64,000 nt of DNA from Pseudomonas putida. Lineage in GTDB: Bacteria > Pseudomonadota > Gammaproteobacteria > Pseudomonadales > Pseudomonadaceae. The notes beneath the pieces are model-generated. The model worked only from the letters and a program-made list of their open reading frames with translations. It was not told where the DNA came from and did no database searches. Made by a program: the position numbers and the translations under genes. Each line of letters starts with the position of its first letter. The stretch's first letter is position 1. Positions 8,179-17,117 of the stretch are shown piece by piece. The stretch is from positions 62,001 to 126,000 of the forward strand of contig NZ_MKZO01000036.1 of assembly GCF_001941965.1 (NCBI RefSeq). The letters are read 5' to 3'.

Positions 8179-9468
8179 ATGACCGACAGTTTCGTCACCC
8201 AGTGCCCGCATTGCCAGACCAGCTTTCGCGTCAGCCATAACCAGCTGAGCGTGGCGCGCGGGGTCGTGCGCTGCGGCAATTGCCTGCAAGTGTTCAATGC
8301 CGCCAAGCAGTTGCTGGAACAGAATGCGTCGTTGCAATCGGTGCTGAGCCCGCCCGTTCCGGCACCGGTCGTGGTGGAAACCGCCGAGCCGCCGCTCGAA
8401 CCCGCCCCTGTCGACAAGGCACCGGCCCTGCCGGCCTGGGGCGAGGTCGATCTCGACCAGCTCGACCTCGACAGCGAACTGGCCCGCCTCGAACAGCGCG
8501 AAATCCAGCCGAGCCTGTCGTTCCATGCGGCCCCGCGCCGCGAAGACAGCCTCAGCGCCAAGCGCGATGACGCCGATGCCGACGAGCGCCTGGAAGACGG
8601 CCTGTTCAGCACCGAGGACCGCGACCCGGTAGCGCCGATACTCGACGAGCCGCCGCTGCAACTGGAGCGCCCCGAGGAAGAGCAACCGCAGCCGGAAATC
8701 CGCACCGAGCCTTCGCTTTCGCTGGACCTGCCGGAGCCGGACGACACGCCGCCGGTCCGCTCGCTGGCCCTCGATGAAGAAGAACAGGACGAGCCCGTCG
8801 AGCGCGGCGCTCGCCTGTCGGCCCGCGACGACGATGACGAGGCGGATGACCCCGAACCGGAGATCTCCGAGCGTCGCGAACCGGGACTGGGCGCCCTGCC
8901 CCCGGCCGGCAGCGCGCCGCGCAAGGAATCCCTGGTCGACCTGGTCGACGACCCGATCCAGCTCGACTGGCAAAAGCCGAAAAGCACCCTGGGCCGCAAG
9001 CTGCTGTGGTCAGTGCTGATCCTTCTGGCCGCTGCCGGCCTGGCCGCCCAGTACATCTGGTATCACTTCGACGAACTGGCCCGCCAGGACCAATACCGTC
9101 CGTGGTTCCAGGAACTCTGCCCGACCCTGGGTTGCAGCGTGCCGTCCAAGGTGGATATCGGCCGGATCAAGAGCAGCAATCTGGTGGTACGCAGCCATCC
9201 TGACTTCAAGGGCGCGCTGGTGGTGGACGCGATCATCTACAATCGTGCACCGTTCTCCCAGCCTTTCCCGCTCCTCGAACTGCGTTTCGCCGACCTCAAC
9301 GGGCAATTGATCGCCAGCCGGCGCTTCAAGCCCGCCGAGTACCTCAGCGGCGAGCTGGCCGGCAAGGACGAGATGCCCAGCCAGACCCCGATCCACATCG
9401 CCCTGGACATCCTCGATCCGGGCCCGAAGGCGGTCAACTACAGCCTGAGCTTCCGCTCTCCCGAATGA
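8179..9468 (+). CDS. Zinc-ribbon and DUF3426 domain membrane protein
   Basis: 429 residues. The N-terminus has a zinc ribbon (MJ0042 type) with CPHC at residues 9-12 and CGNC at 32-35. A long acidic, proline-rich, low-complexity region (about 50-270) follows, then one membrane segment (LLWSVLILLAAAGLAAQYIW, about 275-295) and a C-terminal DUF3426 domain (about 300-429). The topology suggests a cytoplasmic zinc ribbon tethered by a single helix with the DUF3426 domain outside. The family has no established biochemical role. It sits between prmA and dusB-fis in the conserved order, probably co-transcribed with prmA. Confidence 0.85.
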   Translation: MTDSFVTQCPHCQTSFRVSHNQLSVARGVVRCGNCLQVFNAAKQLLEQNASLQSVLSPPVPAPVVVETAEPPLEPAPVDKAPALPAWGEVDLDQLDLDSELARLEQREIQPSLSFHAAPRREDSLSAKRDDADADERLEDGLFSTEDRDPVAPILDEPPLQLERPEEEQPQPEIRTEPSLSLDLPEPDDTPPVRSLALDEEEQDEPVERGARLSARDDDDEADDPEPEISERREPGLGALPPAGSAPRKESLVDLVDDPIQLDWQKPKSTLGRKLLWSVLILLAAAGLAAQYIWYHFDELARQDQYRPWFQELCPTLGCSVPSKVDIGRIKSSNLVVRSHPDFKGALVVDAIIYNRAPFSQPFPLLELRFADLNGQLIASRRFKPAEYLSGELAGKDEMPSQTPIHIALDILDPGPKAVNYSLSFRSPE

Positions 9469-9484
9469 CAGCAGCGGCAAGCCG

Positions 9485-9551
9485 CAAGCTTCAAGCCACA
9501 AGAAAAAGCAGCGGCGGCACGCGGTTGCTCTTTCTTGTGGCTTGAAGCTTG
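9485..9551. repeat. Perfect 21-base inverted repeat (class 3 palindrome)
   Basis: Two perfectly complementary 21-base arms (9485-9505 and 9531-9551, core CTTCAAGCCACAAG) flank a 25-base loop. It lies between the DUF3426 gene and dusB, and the arms resemble the AAGCTTCAAGC elements between purH and purD. There is no T-run, so it is a repeat or messenger end-stabiliser rather than an obvious terminator. Confidence 0.85.
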
Positions 9552-9688
9552 AGGCTTGTAGCTGGTCGCCAGAGCGACCCAACTGTTCAGATTTTATCCA
9601 GATTCATCTTTATCCGGTCATCGAGAGCGGGTATCATGCCCACCCTTTTTCGAACTCTAATGATCCGGCCCCACAACAGGGAACTCCT

Positions 9689-10702
9689 ATGTCGGCGGTA
9701 CGCATCGGCCCATACGAACTGCAGAACAACCTGATCCTGGCCCCCATGGCCGGAGTCACGGACCAGCCTTTCCGCCAGCTTTGCCGACGGATGGGCGCAG
9801 GCCTGGTGGTGTCGGAGATGGTCAGCAGCGACATGAGCCTGTGGAACAGCCGCAAGTCGCGCCTGCGCATGATCCACGAAGGCGATCCCGAGCCGCGCTC
9901 GGTACAGATCGCCGGTGGCGACGCGCAGATGCTTGCCGCCGCAGCTCGCGCAAACGTGGAGCTGGGCGCGCAGATCATCGATATCAACATGGGCTGTCCG
10001 GCAAAAAAAGTCTGCAACAAGGCCGCCGGCTCTGCTTTATTGAAAGATGAAGCGCTGGTCAGTGAAATCCTCCACGCGGTGGTCGCCGCGGTGGAGGTGC
10101 CGGTGACCCTGAAGATCCGTACCGGCTGGGACCGCGACAACAAGAACGGCCTGGTCGTGGCGAAGATCGCCGAGCAGGCCGGGATCCAGGCGCTGGCCGT
10201 GCATGGCCGGACCCGCGCCGACCTGTACACCGGCGATGCCGAGTACGAAACCATCGCCGCGATCAAGCGGGCGGTTTCGATCCCGGTCTTTGCCAATGGC
10301 GACATCACGTCACCGCAGAAGGCCCGCGAGGTGCTCCACAGCACCGGCGCCGACGGCCTGCTGATCGGTCGTGCCGCCCAGGGACGACCCTGGATCTTTC
10401 GCGAGATCGAGCATTACCTGCGCACCGGCGAGACCTTGCCGGCGCCGCAGCTGGGCGAAGTGGAAGGGATTCTGCTGGAACACCTGGCAGCGCTGCATGC
10501 CTTCTACGGCGATGTAATGGGCGTACGAATCGCCCGCAAGCACGTTGGCTGGTACCTGGCAACGTTACCGGGGGCCAAGGAATTCCGCGCCCGGTTCAAT
10601 CGTTTGGAAGACACAGAAGCGCAATGCGCCGACGTTCGCCAGTTCTTCCGCGAACGCGAACAGAGCCTTGAGACAGAGGACGGACAAGGGGTGGCCGCAT
10701 GA
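9689..10702 (+). CDS. dusB: tRNA-dihydrouridine synthase B
   Basis: 337 residues. It starts MSAVRIGPYELQNNLILAPMAGVTDQPFR, the standard Dus FMN-binding opening; the frame is open upstream to 9542, but that part covers the palindrome and is not credible. The catalytic cysteine lies in GCPAKKVCNKAAGSALL (about residues 100-116), and the phosphate-binding end of the TIM barrel is ANGDI followed by GADGLLIGRAAQGRPW. The enzyme reduces uridine to dihydrouridine in tRNA using FMN and NADPH. It overlaps fis by four bases (ATGA), the classic dusB-fis operon. Confidence 0.96.
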   Translation: MSAVRIGPYELQNNLILAPMAGVTDQPFRQLCRRMGAGLVVSEMVSSDMSLWNSRKSRLRMIHEGDPEPRSVQIAGGDAQMLAAAARANVELGAQIIDINMGCPAKKVCNKAAGSALLKDEALVSEILHAVVAAVEVPVTLKIRTGWDRDNKNGLVVAKIAEQAGIQALAVHGRTRADLYTGDAEYETIAAIKRAVSIPVFANGDITSPQKAREVLHSTGADGLLIGRAAQGRPWIFREIEHYLRTGETLPAPQLGEVEGILLEHLAALHAFYGDVMGVRIARKHVGWYLATLPGAKEFRARFNRLEDTEAQCADVRQFFREREQSLETEDGQGVAA

Positions 10703-11019
10703 CGATGATGACCGAGACTTTAGTGAGTGGAACAACGCCCGTGAGCGACAACGTCAACCTGAAACAGCACCTCAATACCCCCAGCGAAGAGGGCCAGACC
10801 CTTCGCGGAAGCGTGGAAAAGGCGCTGCACAACTATTTCGCCCACCTCGAAGGTGCGGCCGTCACGGACGTGTACAACCTCGTGCTCTCGGAAGTCGAGG
10901 CGCCCCTGCTGGAAAGCGTGATGAACTATGTCAAGGGCAACCAGACCAAGGCCAGCGAGCTGCTTGGACTGAACCGCGGCACCTTGCGCAAGAAACTCAA
11001 GCAGTACGACCTGCTGTAA
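10699..11019 (+). CDS. fis: DNA-binding protein Fis
   Basis: 106 residues. The C-terminal helix-turn-helix is NQTKASELLGLNRGTLRKKL, and the dimerisation helices occupy about residues 30-75. Fis is a nucleoid protein that bends DNA and activates stable RNA and many growth-phase genes. The ATG at 10699 overlaps the dusB stop (ATGA), so translation is coupled. An in-frame GTG at 10741 would give a start (VSDNVNLKQH) closer to the E. coli protein, so the N-terminal extension of about 14 residues is uncertain. A strong terminator follows. Confidence 0.95.
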   Translation: MTMMTETLVSGTTPVSDNVNLKQHLNTPSEEGQTLRGSVEKALHNYFAHLEGAAVTDVYNLVLSEVEAPLLESVMNYVKGNQTKASELLGLNRGTLRKKLKQYDLL

Positions 11020-11034
11020 GCCAGAACCCCAACC

Positions 11035-11067
11035 AAAAAGGCGACTCCCGGCGAGCTCGCCTTTTTT
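11035..11067 (+). terminator. Rho-independent terminator of dusB-fis
   Basis: AAAAAGGCGA pairs with TCGCCTTTTT across a 12-base loop and is followed by a T-run. It lies 15 bases after fis and 30 bases before purH. Confidence 0.93.
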
Positions 11068-11096
11068 GCTGACTCCACCGCGTTATGGAATCTGAA

Positions 11097-12698
11097 ATGA
11101 CCGACCAGACTACCCGCCTGCCGATCCGCCGTGCCTTGATCAGCGTTTCCGACAAGACCGGGATCCTCGAATTCGCCCGTGAGCTGCAAGGCCTCGGCGT
11201 CGAGATCCTGTCTACCGGCGGCACCTTCAAGCTGCTCCAGGACAACGGCGTCGCCGCGGTCGAAGTCGCCGACTACACCGGCTTCGCGGAAATGATGGAC
11301 GGCCGGGTCAAGACCCTGCACCCGAAAATCCACGGCGGCATCCTCGGCCGTCGCGGCACCGACGACGCCATCATGCAGGAGCACGGGATCAAGCCGATCG
11401 ACCTGGTCGCCGTCAACCTGTACCCGTTCGAAGCCACCATCTCCAAGCCGGGTTGCGACCTGCCGACCGCCATCGAGAATATCGACATCGGCGGCCCGAC
11501 CATGGTCCGTTCGGCGGCGAAGAACCACAAGGACGTGGCCATCGTGGTCAACGCCAGCGACTACGCCAGCGTCCTGGAAAACCTCAAGGCCGGTGGCCTG
11601 ACCTACGCCCAGCGCTTCGACCTGATGCTCAAGGCGTTCGAGCACACCGCCGCCTACGACGGCATGATCGCCAATTACATGGGCACTGTTAACCAAGCCG
11701 CCGAGACCCTGTCGACCGAAGGCCGCAGCGAATTCCCGCGCACCTTCAACAGCCAGTTCGTCAAAGCCCAGGAAATGCGCTACGGCGAGAACCCGCACCA
11801 GAGCGCGGCGTTCTATGTCGAAGCCAAGCCGTCGGAAGCCGGCATCGCCACTTCCGTGCAACTGCAAGGCAAGGAACTGTCGTACAACAACGTGGCCGAC
11901 ACCGACGCCGCGCTGGAATGCGTGAAGAGCTTCGTCAAGCCGGCCTGCGTCATCGTCAAGCACGCCAACCCGTGCGGCGTCGCGGTCAGCCCTGAGGGCG
12001 GCATCCGCCAGGCCTACGAACTGGCCTACGCCACCGACACCGAATCGGCCTTTGGCGGCATCATCGCCTTCAACCGCGAGCTGGACGGCGAAACCGCCCG
12101 TGCCATCGTCGAGCGCCAGTTCGTCGAAGTGATCATTGCCCCGAGCGTCAGCGAGGAAGCCCGTGCCGTGGTCGCGGCCAAGGCCAACGTGCGCCTGCTG
12201 GCCTGCGGCGAATGGTCGGCCGAACGTGCCGCCGCCTGGGACTTCAAGCGCGTCACCGGCGGCCTGCTGGTGCAGAGCCGCGACATCGGCATGATCACCG
12301 AGGGCGACCTCAAGGTAGTGACCAAGCGCGCCCCTACCGAGCAGGAAATCCACGACTTGATCTTCGCCTGGAAAGTGGCCAAGTTCGTCAAGTCCAACGC
12401 CATCGTCTACGCCAAGAACCGCCAGACCATTGGTGTCGGCGCCGGCCAGATGAGCCGCGTCAACTCCGCACGTATCGCTGCAATCAAGGCCGAGCATGCC
12501 GGCCTGCAGGTGCAGGGTGCGGTCATGGCATCAGACGCGTTCTTCCCGTTCCGTGACGGCATCGACAACGCCGCGAAAGTGGGCATCACCGCCGTCATCC
12601 AGCCAGGTGGCTCGATGCGCGACGCCGAAGTCATTGCCGCCGCCGATGAGGCAGGTATCGCAATGGTCTTCACCGGTATGCGCCACTTCCGCCACTGA
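11097..12698 (+). CDS. purH: Bifunctional AICAR formyltransferase / IMP cyclohydrolase
   Basis: 533 residues. It performs the last two steps of de novo IMP synthesis: formylation of AICAR and ring closure. The N-terminal cyclohydrolase (MGS-like) domain spans about 1-150 (ALISVSDKTGILEFA, LSTGGTFKLL, VKTLHPKIHGG). The C-terminal transformylase contains ELSYNNVADTDAA, VKHANPCGVA and KSNAIVYAKN. The ATG at 11097 (MTDQTTRLPIRRALISVSD) is preferred to the in-frame ATG at 11085. purD follows after a repeat-filled gap, giving a purHD pair. Confidence 0.97.
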   Translation: MTDQTTRLPIRRALISVSDKTGILEFARELQGLGVEILSTGGTFKLLQDNGVAAVEVADYTGFAEMMDGRVKTLHPKIHGGILGRRGTDDAIMQEHGIKPIDLVAVNLYPFEATISKPGCDLPTAIENIDIGGPTMVRSAAKNHKDVAIVVNASDYASVLENLKAGGLTYAQRFDLMLKAFEHTAAYDGMIANYMGTVNQAAETLSTEGRSEFPRTFNSQFVKAQEMRYGENPHQSAAFYVEAKPSEAGIATSVQLQGKELSYNNVADTDAALECVKSFVKPACVIVKHANPCGVAVSPEGGIRQAYELAYATDTESAFGGIIAFNRELDGETARAIVERQFVEVIIAPSVSEEARAVVAAKANVRLLACGEWSAERAAAWDFKRVTGGLLVQSRDIGMITEGDLKVVTKRAPTEQEIHDLIFAWKVAKFVKSNAIVYAKNRQTIGVGAGQMSRVNSARIAAIKAEHAGLQVQGAVMASDAFFPFRDGIDNAAKVGITAVIQPGGSMRDAEVIAAADEAGIAMVFTGMRHFRH

Positions 12699-12707
12699 TT
12701 TCAGCGT

Positions 12708-12854
12708 CAAGCTTCAAGCTGCAAGCGGCAAGAAAGAGCGGACCGAATGCTCCTCTCTTGCTGCTGCAGCCCTTTAAATTTCAAAGTTGCCTGCTACCGA
12801 GAAAAGTGCACAGTCTGCTTTTTCTTATGACTTATAGCTTGCAGCTTGCAGCTT
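12708..12854. repeat. Palindromic repeats between purH and purD (class 3)
   Basis: Several inverted copies of an AAGCTTCAAGCTGCAAG-type element: the segment from 12708 can pair with GCTGCTGCAGC near 12760-12771 and with AGCTTGCAGCTTGCAGCTT at 12836-12854. It is related to the perfect palindrome at 9485-9551 and fills most of the 172-base gap. Confidence 0.7.
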
Positions 12855-12870
12855 CCCAAAGGAGCCTGTA

Positions 12871-14166
12871 ATGAACGTTTTGATCATCGGCAGCGGCGGC
12901 CGTGAGCACGCCCTGGCCTGGAAAGTCGCCCAGGACCAACGGGTCGAGAAAGTCTTCGTTGCCCCGGGCAACGCCGGCACCGCCACCGAAGCCAAGTGCG
13001 AGAACGTCGCCATCGACGTCCTGGCCCTGGAGCAACTGGCCGACTTCGCCGAGAAGAACGTCGCCCTGACCATCGTCGGCCCAGAGGCTCCGCTGGTCGC
13101 CGGTGTCGTCGACCTGTTCCGCAAGCGCGGCCTGGACTGCTTCGGCCCGACTGCCGGCGCCGCCCAGCTGGAAGGCTCGAAAGCCTTCACCAAGGACTTC
13201 CTGGCGCGCCACAAGATCCCGACCGCCGACTACCAGAACTTCACCGAGATCGAGCCGGCCCTGGCCTACCTGCGTGAAAAAGGCGCACCGATCGTGATCA
13301 AGGCCGATGGCCTGGCCGCAGGCAAGGGCGTGATCGTCGCCATGACCCTGGCCGAAGCCGAAGACGCCGTGCGCGACATGCTCGCCGGCAATGCCTTCGG
13401 TGAAGCCGGTTCCCGTGTGGTCATCGAGGAATTCCTCGACGGCGAGGAAGCCAGCTTCATCGTCATGGTCGACGGCGCCAACGTGCTGCCGATGGCCACC
13501 AGCCAGGACCACAAGCGTGTCGGCGACGCCGATACCGGCCCCAACACCGGCGGCATGGGTGCCTATTCCCCGGCTCCGGTGGTCACCGCCGACGTGCACC
13601 AGCGCGTCATGGACCAGGTGATCTATCCGACCGTGCGTGGCATGGCCGCCGAAGGCAACGTCTACACTGGCTTCCTTTATGCAGGCCTGATGATCGACAA
13701 GGCCGGCAACCCGAAGGTCATCGAGTTCAACTGCCGCTTCGGCGACCCTGAGACCCAACCGGTCATGCTGCGTCTTGAGTCGAGCCTGGTGCTGCTGGTC
13801 GAGGCCGCGCTGGCCAAGGCCCTGGACAAGGTCGAAGCGGTGTGGGATCCACGCCCGAGCCTGGGTATCGTCCTGGCTGCCGGCGGCTACCCTGGCGACT
13901 ACGCCAAGGGCGCGCCGATCAAGGGCCTGGGCGCTGCCGCCGCGCTGCAAGGCAAGGTGTTCCACGCCGGTACCGCGCTGCAGGACGGCCAGGTCGTCAC
14001 CAGCGGCGGCCGCGTGCTCTGCGCCACCGCCCTGGGTGATACCGTCGAGGCCGCCCAGCAACAGGCTTATCGCCTGGCTGCGGAACTCGACTGGGAAGGC
14101 GCTTTCTACCGCAAGGACATTGGCTATCGCGCCATTGCCCGCGAGCGGGGCGAGCATCAGGAGTAA
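12871..14166 (+). CDS. purD: Phosphoribosylamine-glycine ligase (GAR synthetase)
   Basis: 431 residues, standard for PurD, which joins phosphoribosylamine and glycine with ATP in purine synthesis. It opens MNVLIIGSGGREHALAWK, and the ATP-grasp domain includes IVIKADGLAAGKGVIV (about 145-160), NTGGMGAYSPAP (about 225-236) and VIEFNCRFGDPETQ (about 284-297). The start follows AAAGGAGCCTGTA. It is separated from purH only by palindromic repeats and is followed by retS. Confidence 0.97.
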   Translation: MNVLIIGSGGREHALAWKVAQDQRVEKVFVAPGNAGTATEAKCENVAIDVLALEQLADFAEKNVALTIVGPEAPLVAGVVDLFRKRGLDCFGPTAGAAQLEGSKAFTKDFLARHKIPTADYQNFTEIEPALAYLREKGAPIVIKADGLAAGKGVIVAMTLAEAEDAVRDMLAGNAFGEAGSRVVIEEFLDGEEASFIVMVDGANVLPMATSQDHKRVGDADTGPNTGGMGAYSPAPVVTADVHQRVMDQVIYPTVRGMAAEGNVYTGFLYAGLMIDKAGNPKVIEFNCRFGDPETQPVMLRLESSLVLLVEAALAKALDKVEAVWDPRPSLGIVLAAGGYPGDYAKGAPIKGLGAAAALQGKVFHAGTALQDGQVVTSGGRVLCATALGDTVEAAQQQAYRLAAELDWEGAFYRKDIGYRAIARERGEHQE

Positions 14167-14221
14167 TCCGCCGGCACGCAAGCGCAGCGCCCGCGTGGCG
14201 CGGCTTGCGGCCAGTCGACAG

Positions 14222-14243
14222 GGCCCCTGCGGGGCCTTGCCTT
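14222..14243 (+). terminator. Possible weak terminator after purD
   Basis: Six-base stem GGCCCC/GGGGCC with a TGC loop, followed by TTGCCTT. The poor T-run makes complete termination doubtful. Confidence 0.35.
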
Positions 14244-14300
14244 CGACTTGGCAGGCCGCGCATAGTTGTGCACCGGCATCACGCTAGGAAGGGATATTTC

Positions 14301-17078
14301 GTGCGTTGGCTCAGGACTGCCATTGGAATCATCGTCAGCTTGCTGACCCTGCTCTGCCTGCCTCCGGCGCTTGCCGATTCCGGCAGCGGCTGGGCCGTTC
14401 TGCTCGATACCCAGGGCAACCTGCAACTCGGTGATATCCGCTCCGAACGCTACCGCAACCAGTTCGCCCCCACAGAACTTTCCCAGCTCAACGCCGCCGC
14501 GCCCAACCAGGCGCTCTGGCTGCACCTGCGCCTGCCTCCCCGTCAGCAGGAACAGGTGATCCGCGTCTTCGCCCCCGATCTTTCCCGTCTGGACCTCTAC
14601 GTCCTGGACGGCAACACCCTGCTGCAGCAAAGCCATGCCGGCCGGCGCAGCGAGAGTGGCCTGCTGACCCTGGGCAGCAGCGACCACCTGCTTTCCCTCC
14701 CGGCCAGCCCGGTGGCACTGGACGTCTATCTGCGCCTGGTCTCCGAACACCAGTTGCGCCCGGGCATCAGCCTGCTGCCAGCGGTGGATGCCGCCGCCGA
14801 CCAGCGCCGCCCGCTGCTGTTCGGCCTGCTGATCGGCTGCCTGGGCATGCTGGTCCTGCACAACCTGACCCGCTTCGCCTATTCGCGCTCGTCCAGCAGC
14901 CTGTGGCTGGCCGGCTACCACGTATTGATGCTGCTCAGTGCGCTGATCCTGCTCAACCTCAGTGGTCCGTGGAATCTCTGGCACAGCGCGCAGACCCCGG
15001 CCGCCTATCTCACGGTGATGCTGGCCGTTCTCTGCGGCCTGGCCTTCACCCAGCGTTTCTTCGCCCCGCTCGGGCCTTCGCCGGTCAACCGCCTGCTCCA
15101 CGGGCAGATGCTCCTGGTGGTGTTCTGCGGGCTGTTGCTGTTGTTCGTCGACACCTTGCCGCTGAACCTGATGACCTACGCCCTGGTTGCCCTCGGCAGC
15201 CTGAGCATGCTGATCATCGCGGCGTGGCACTGGTACAAGGGGTTCGCCCCGGCACGGCTGTTCGCCCTGGCCATGCTGATCTTCAACCTCGGCTGCCTGG
15301 TGGTACTGCCGGCCCTGCTCGGCCTGACCCGCACGCCCACCCAATCGCTGCTGTTCATCCTCATCGGCCTTACCGTGCTGACCGGCCTGCTGCTCAACCT
15401 CTCGGTCAGCGAGCGCCTGCGCAGCATCAACGACGAGCGGGTCAGCGCCAGCCGCGAACAGGCGGCGAGCAACGCCGAGATCAACGCCAAGGCCGAGTTC
15501 CTGGCGAAGATCAGCCACGAGATCCGTACCCCGATGAACGGCGTGCTGGGCATGACCGAGCTGCTCCTCGGCACGCCGTTGTCGGTCAAGCAGCGCGACT
15601 ACGTGCAGACCATCCACAGCGCCGGCAACGAGCTGCTGACGCTGATCAACGAGATCCTCGACATCTCCAAGCTGGAGTCCGGGCAGATCGAACTGGACGA
15701 TGTGCAGTTCGACCTCAATGCGCTGATCGAGGACTGCCTGGGGATCTTCCGGGCCAAGGCCGAACAGCAGAACATCGAGCTGATCAGCTTTACCCAGCCG
15801 CAGGTACCACGGGTCATCAGCGGCGACCCGACGCGCCTGCGCCAGGCCATGCTCAGCCTGCTCGACAATGCCCTGAAGAAGACCGACCACGGCGAAATCC
15901 TGCTGGTGGTGGCCCTCGACCAGCGCGGCGACCAACCGCGCCTGCGCATCGCCGTGCAGGACAACGGCGAAGCCATGCAGGCCCCGGAGCGCGAGGCCCT
16001 GCTGCAGGCCGAACTGCACAGCAAGCACTTCCTCTCCAGCAACAAGCTCGGCGGGCACCTCGGCCTGGTGATCGCCAAGCAACTGGTCAACCTGATGCAC
16101 GGCGAATTCGGCATCAAGACCAGCCACAACCAGGGCAATACCCTGTGGCTGACCCTGCCCCTCGACGCCCAGCGCCTGGAGCAGCCGGCCACCGACCTCG
16201 ACGCCTCGCTGCGCGGCGCGCGGGTGCTGGTGGTGGACGACAACGACACCTGCCGCAAGGTCCTGGTCCAGCAATGCGGGGCCTGGGGCATGAACGTCAG
16301 CGCCGTGCCGTCGGGCAAGGAAGCGTTGGCCCTGCTGCGCACCAAGGCGCACCTGCGCGACTACTTCGATGCGGTCCTGCTCGACCAGAACATGCCCGGC
16401 ATGACCGGCATGCAGCTGGCAGCGAAGATCAAGGAAGACCCGAGCCTCAACCACGACATCCTGCTGGTGATGCTCACCGGCATCAGCAACGCGCCGAGCA
16501 AGATCATCGCGCGCAATGCCGGGGTCAAGCGCATCCTCGCCAAGCCGGTGGCCGGCTATACCCTCAAGACCACCCTGGCCGAGGAGCTGGCCCAGCGCAG
16601 CAAGGCCCCGCCGCCGAGCCTGGCGCCACCGCCAAAGCCGGTGCCAATCGAACTGCCAGCAGACTTCCGCATTCTCGTTGCCGAAGACAACAGCATCTCC
16701 ACCAAGGTCATCCGCGGCATGCTCGGCAAGCTCAGCATCGAGCCGGACACCGCCAGCAACGGCGAGGAAGCGCTGAAGGCGATGAAGGCCCAGCGCTACG
16801 ACCTGGTGCTGATGGACTGCGAGATGCCGGTGCTCGACGGTTTCTCCGCGACCCAGCAACTGCGCGCCTGGGAAGCGGCCACCGGGCGCCCACACACGCC
16901 GGTGGTGGCGCTGACCGCGCATATCCTCGCCGAGCACAAGGAACGCGCACGCCAGGCCGGGATGGACGGGCACATGTCCAAGCCGGTGGAACTCTCGCAA
17001 CTGCGCGAGCAGATCGAATACTGGGTGGCCCGCCGTGAACAGTCGCGCCCGCCGGCAGATGCGCCGCTGTCACACTGA
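14301..17078 (+). CDS. retS: Hybrid sensor kinase RetS
   Basis: 925 residues, starting at GTG 14301 behind AGGAAGGGATATTTC. Order of parts: signal anchor (1-26), periplasmic 7TMR-DISMED2 domain (about 27-165), seven membrane helices (about 170-370), HisKA with His406 in KISHEIRTPMNGV, a HATPase domain, receiver 1 with Asp695 (LLDQNMPG) and receiver 2 with Asp839 (LMDCEMPV). The position after purD and the architecture match RetS, which in P. aeruginosa binds GacS and restrains the Gac/Rsm switch to biofilm and type VI secretion. The ATP-binding boxes look degenerate: NGEAMQ where DxGxG is expected and KLGGHLGL for the second glycine box, in keeping with a regulator that acts largely by protein contact. 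Orthology rests on architecture and synteny only. Confidence 0.9.
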   Translation: MRWLRTAIGIIVSLLTLLCLPPALADSGSGWAVLLDTQGNLQLGDIRSERYRNQFAPTELSQLNAAAPNQALWLHLRLPPRQQEQVIRVFAPDLSRLDLYVLDGNTLLQQSHAGRRSESGLLTLGSSDHLLSLPASPVALDVYLRLVSEHQLRPGISLLPAVDAAADQRRPLLFGLLIGCLGMLVLHNLTRFAYSRSSSSLWLAGYHVLMLLSALILLNLSGPWNLWHSAQTPAAYLTVMLAVLCGLAFTQRFFAPLGPSPVNRLLHGQMLLVVFCGLLLLFVDTLPLNLMTYALVALGSLSMLIIAAWHWYKGFAPARLFALAMLIFNLGCLVVLPALLGLTRTPTQSLLFILIGLTVLTGLLLNLSVSERLRSINDERVSASREQAASNAEINAKAEFLAKISHEIRTPMNGVLGMTELLLGTPLSVKQRDYVQTIHSAGNELLTLINEILDISKLESGQIELDDVQFDLNALIEDCLGIFRAKAEQQNIELISFTQPQVPRVISGDPTRLRQAMLSLLDNALKKTDHGEILLVVALDQRGDQPRLRIAVQDNGEAMQAPEREALLQAELHSKHFLSSNKLGGHLGLVIAKQLVNLMHGEFGIKTSHNQGNTLWLTLPLDAQRLEQPATDLDASLRGARVLVVDDNDTCRKVLVQQCGAWGMNVSAVPSGKEALALLRTKAHLRDYFDAVLLDQNMPGMTGMQLAAKIKEDPSLNHDILLVMLTGISNAPSKIIARNAGVKRILAKPVAGYTLKTTLAEELAQRSKAPPPSLAPPPKPVPIELPADFRILVAEDNSISTKVIRGMLGKLSIEPDTASNGEEALKAMKAQRYDLVLMDCEMPVLDGFSATQQLRAWEAATGRPHTPVVALTAHILAEHKERARQAGMDGHMSKPVELSQLREQIEYWVARREQSRPPADAPLSH

Positions 17079-17117
17079 TACACTTGCCCGGCCCCTGCCC
17101 TTTCGCGAGCCCCGACC

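Noticed and set aside
14157..17000. 947-codon open frame antisense to retS (and 711 codons in another frame, 14903-17038)
   Set aside because: Composition is Gln/Gly/Arg-rich without domains, and it mirrors a well-supported gene; long shadow frames are expected at this GC content.
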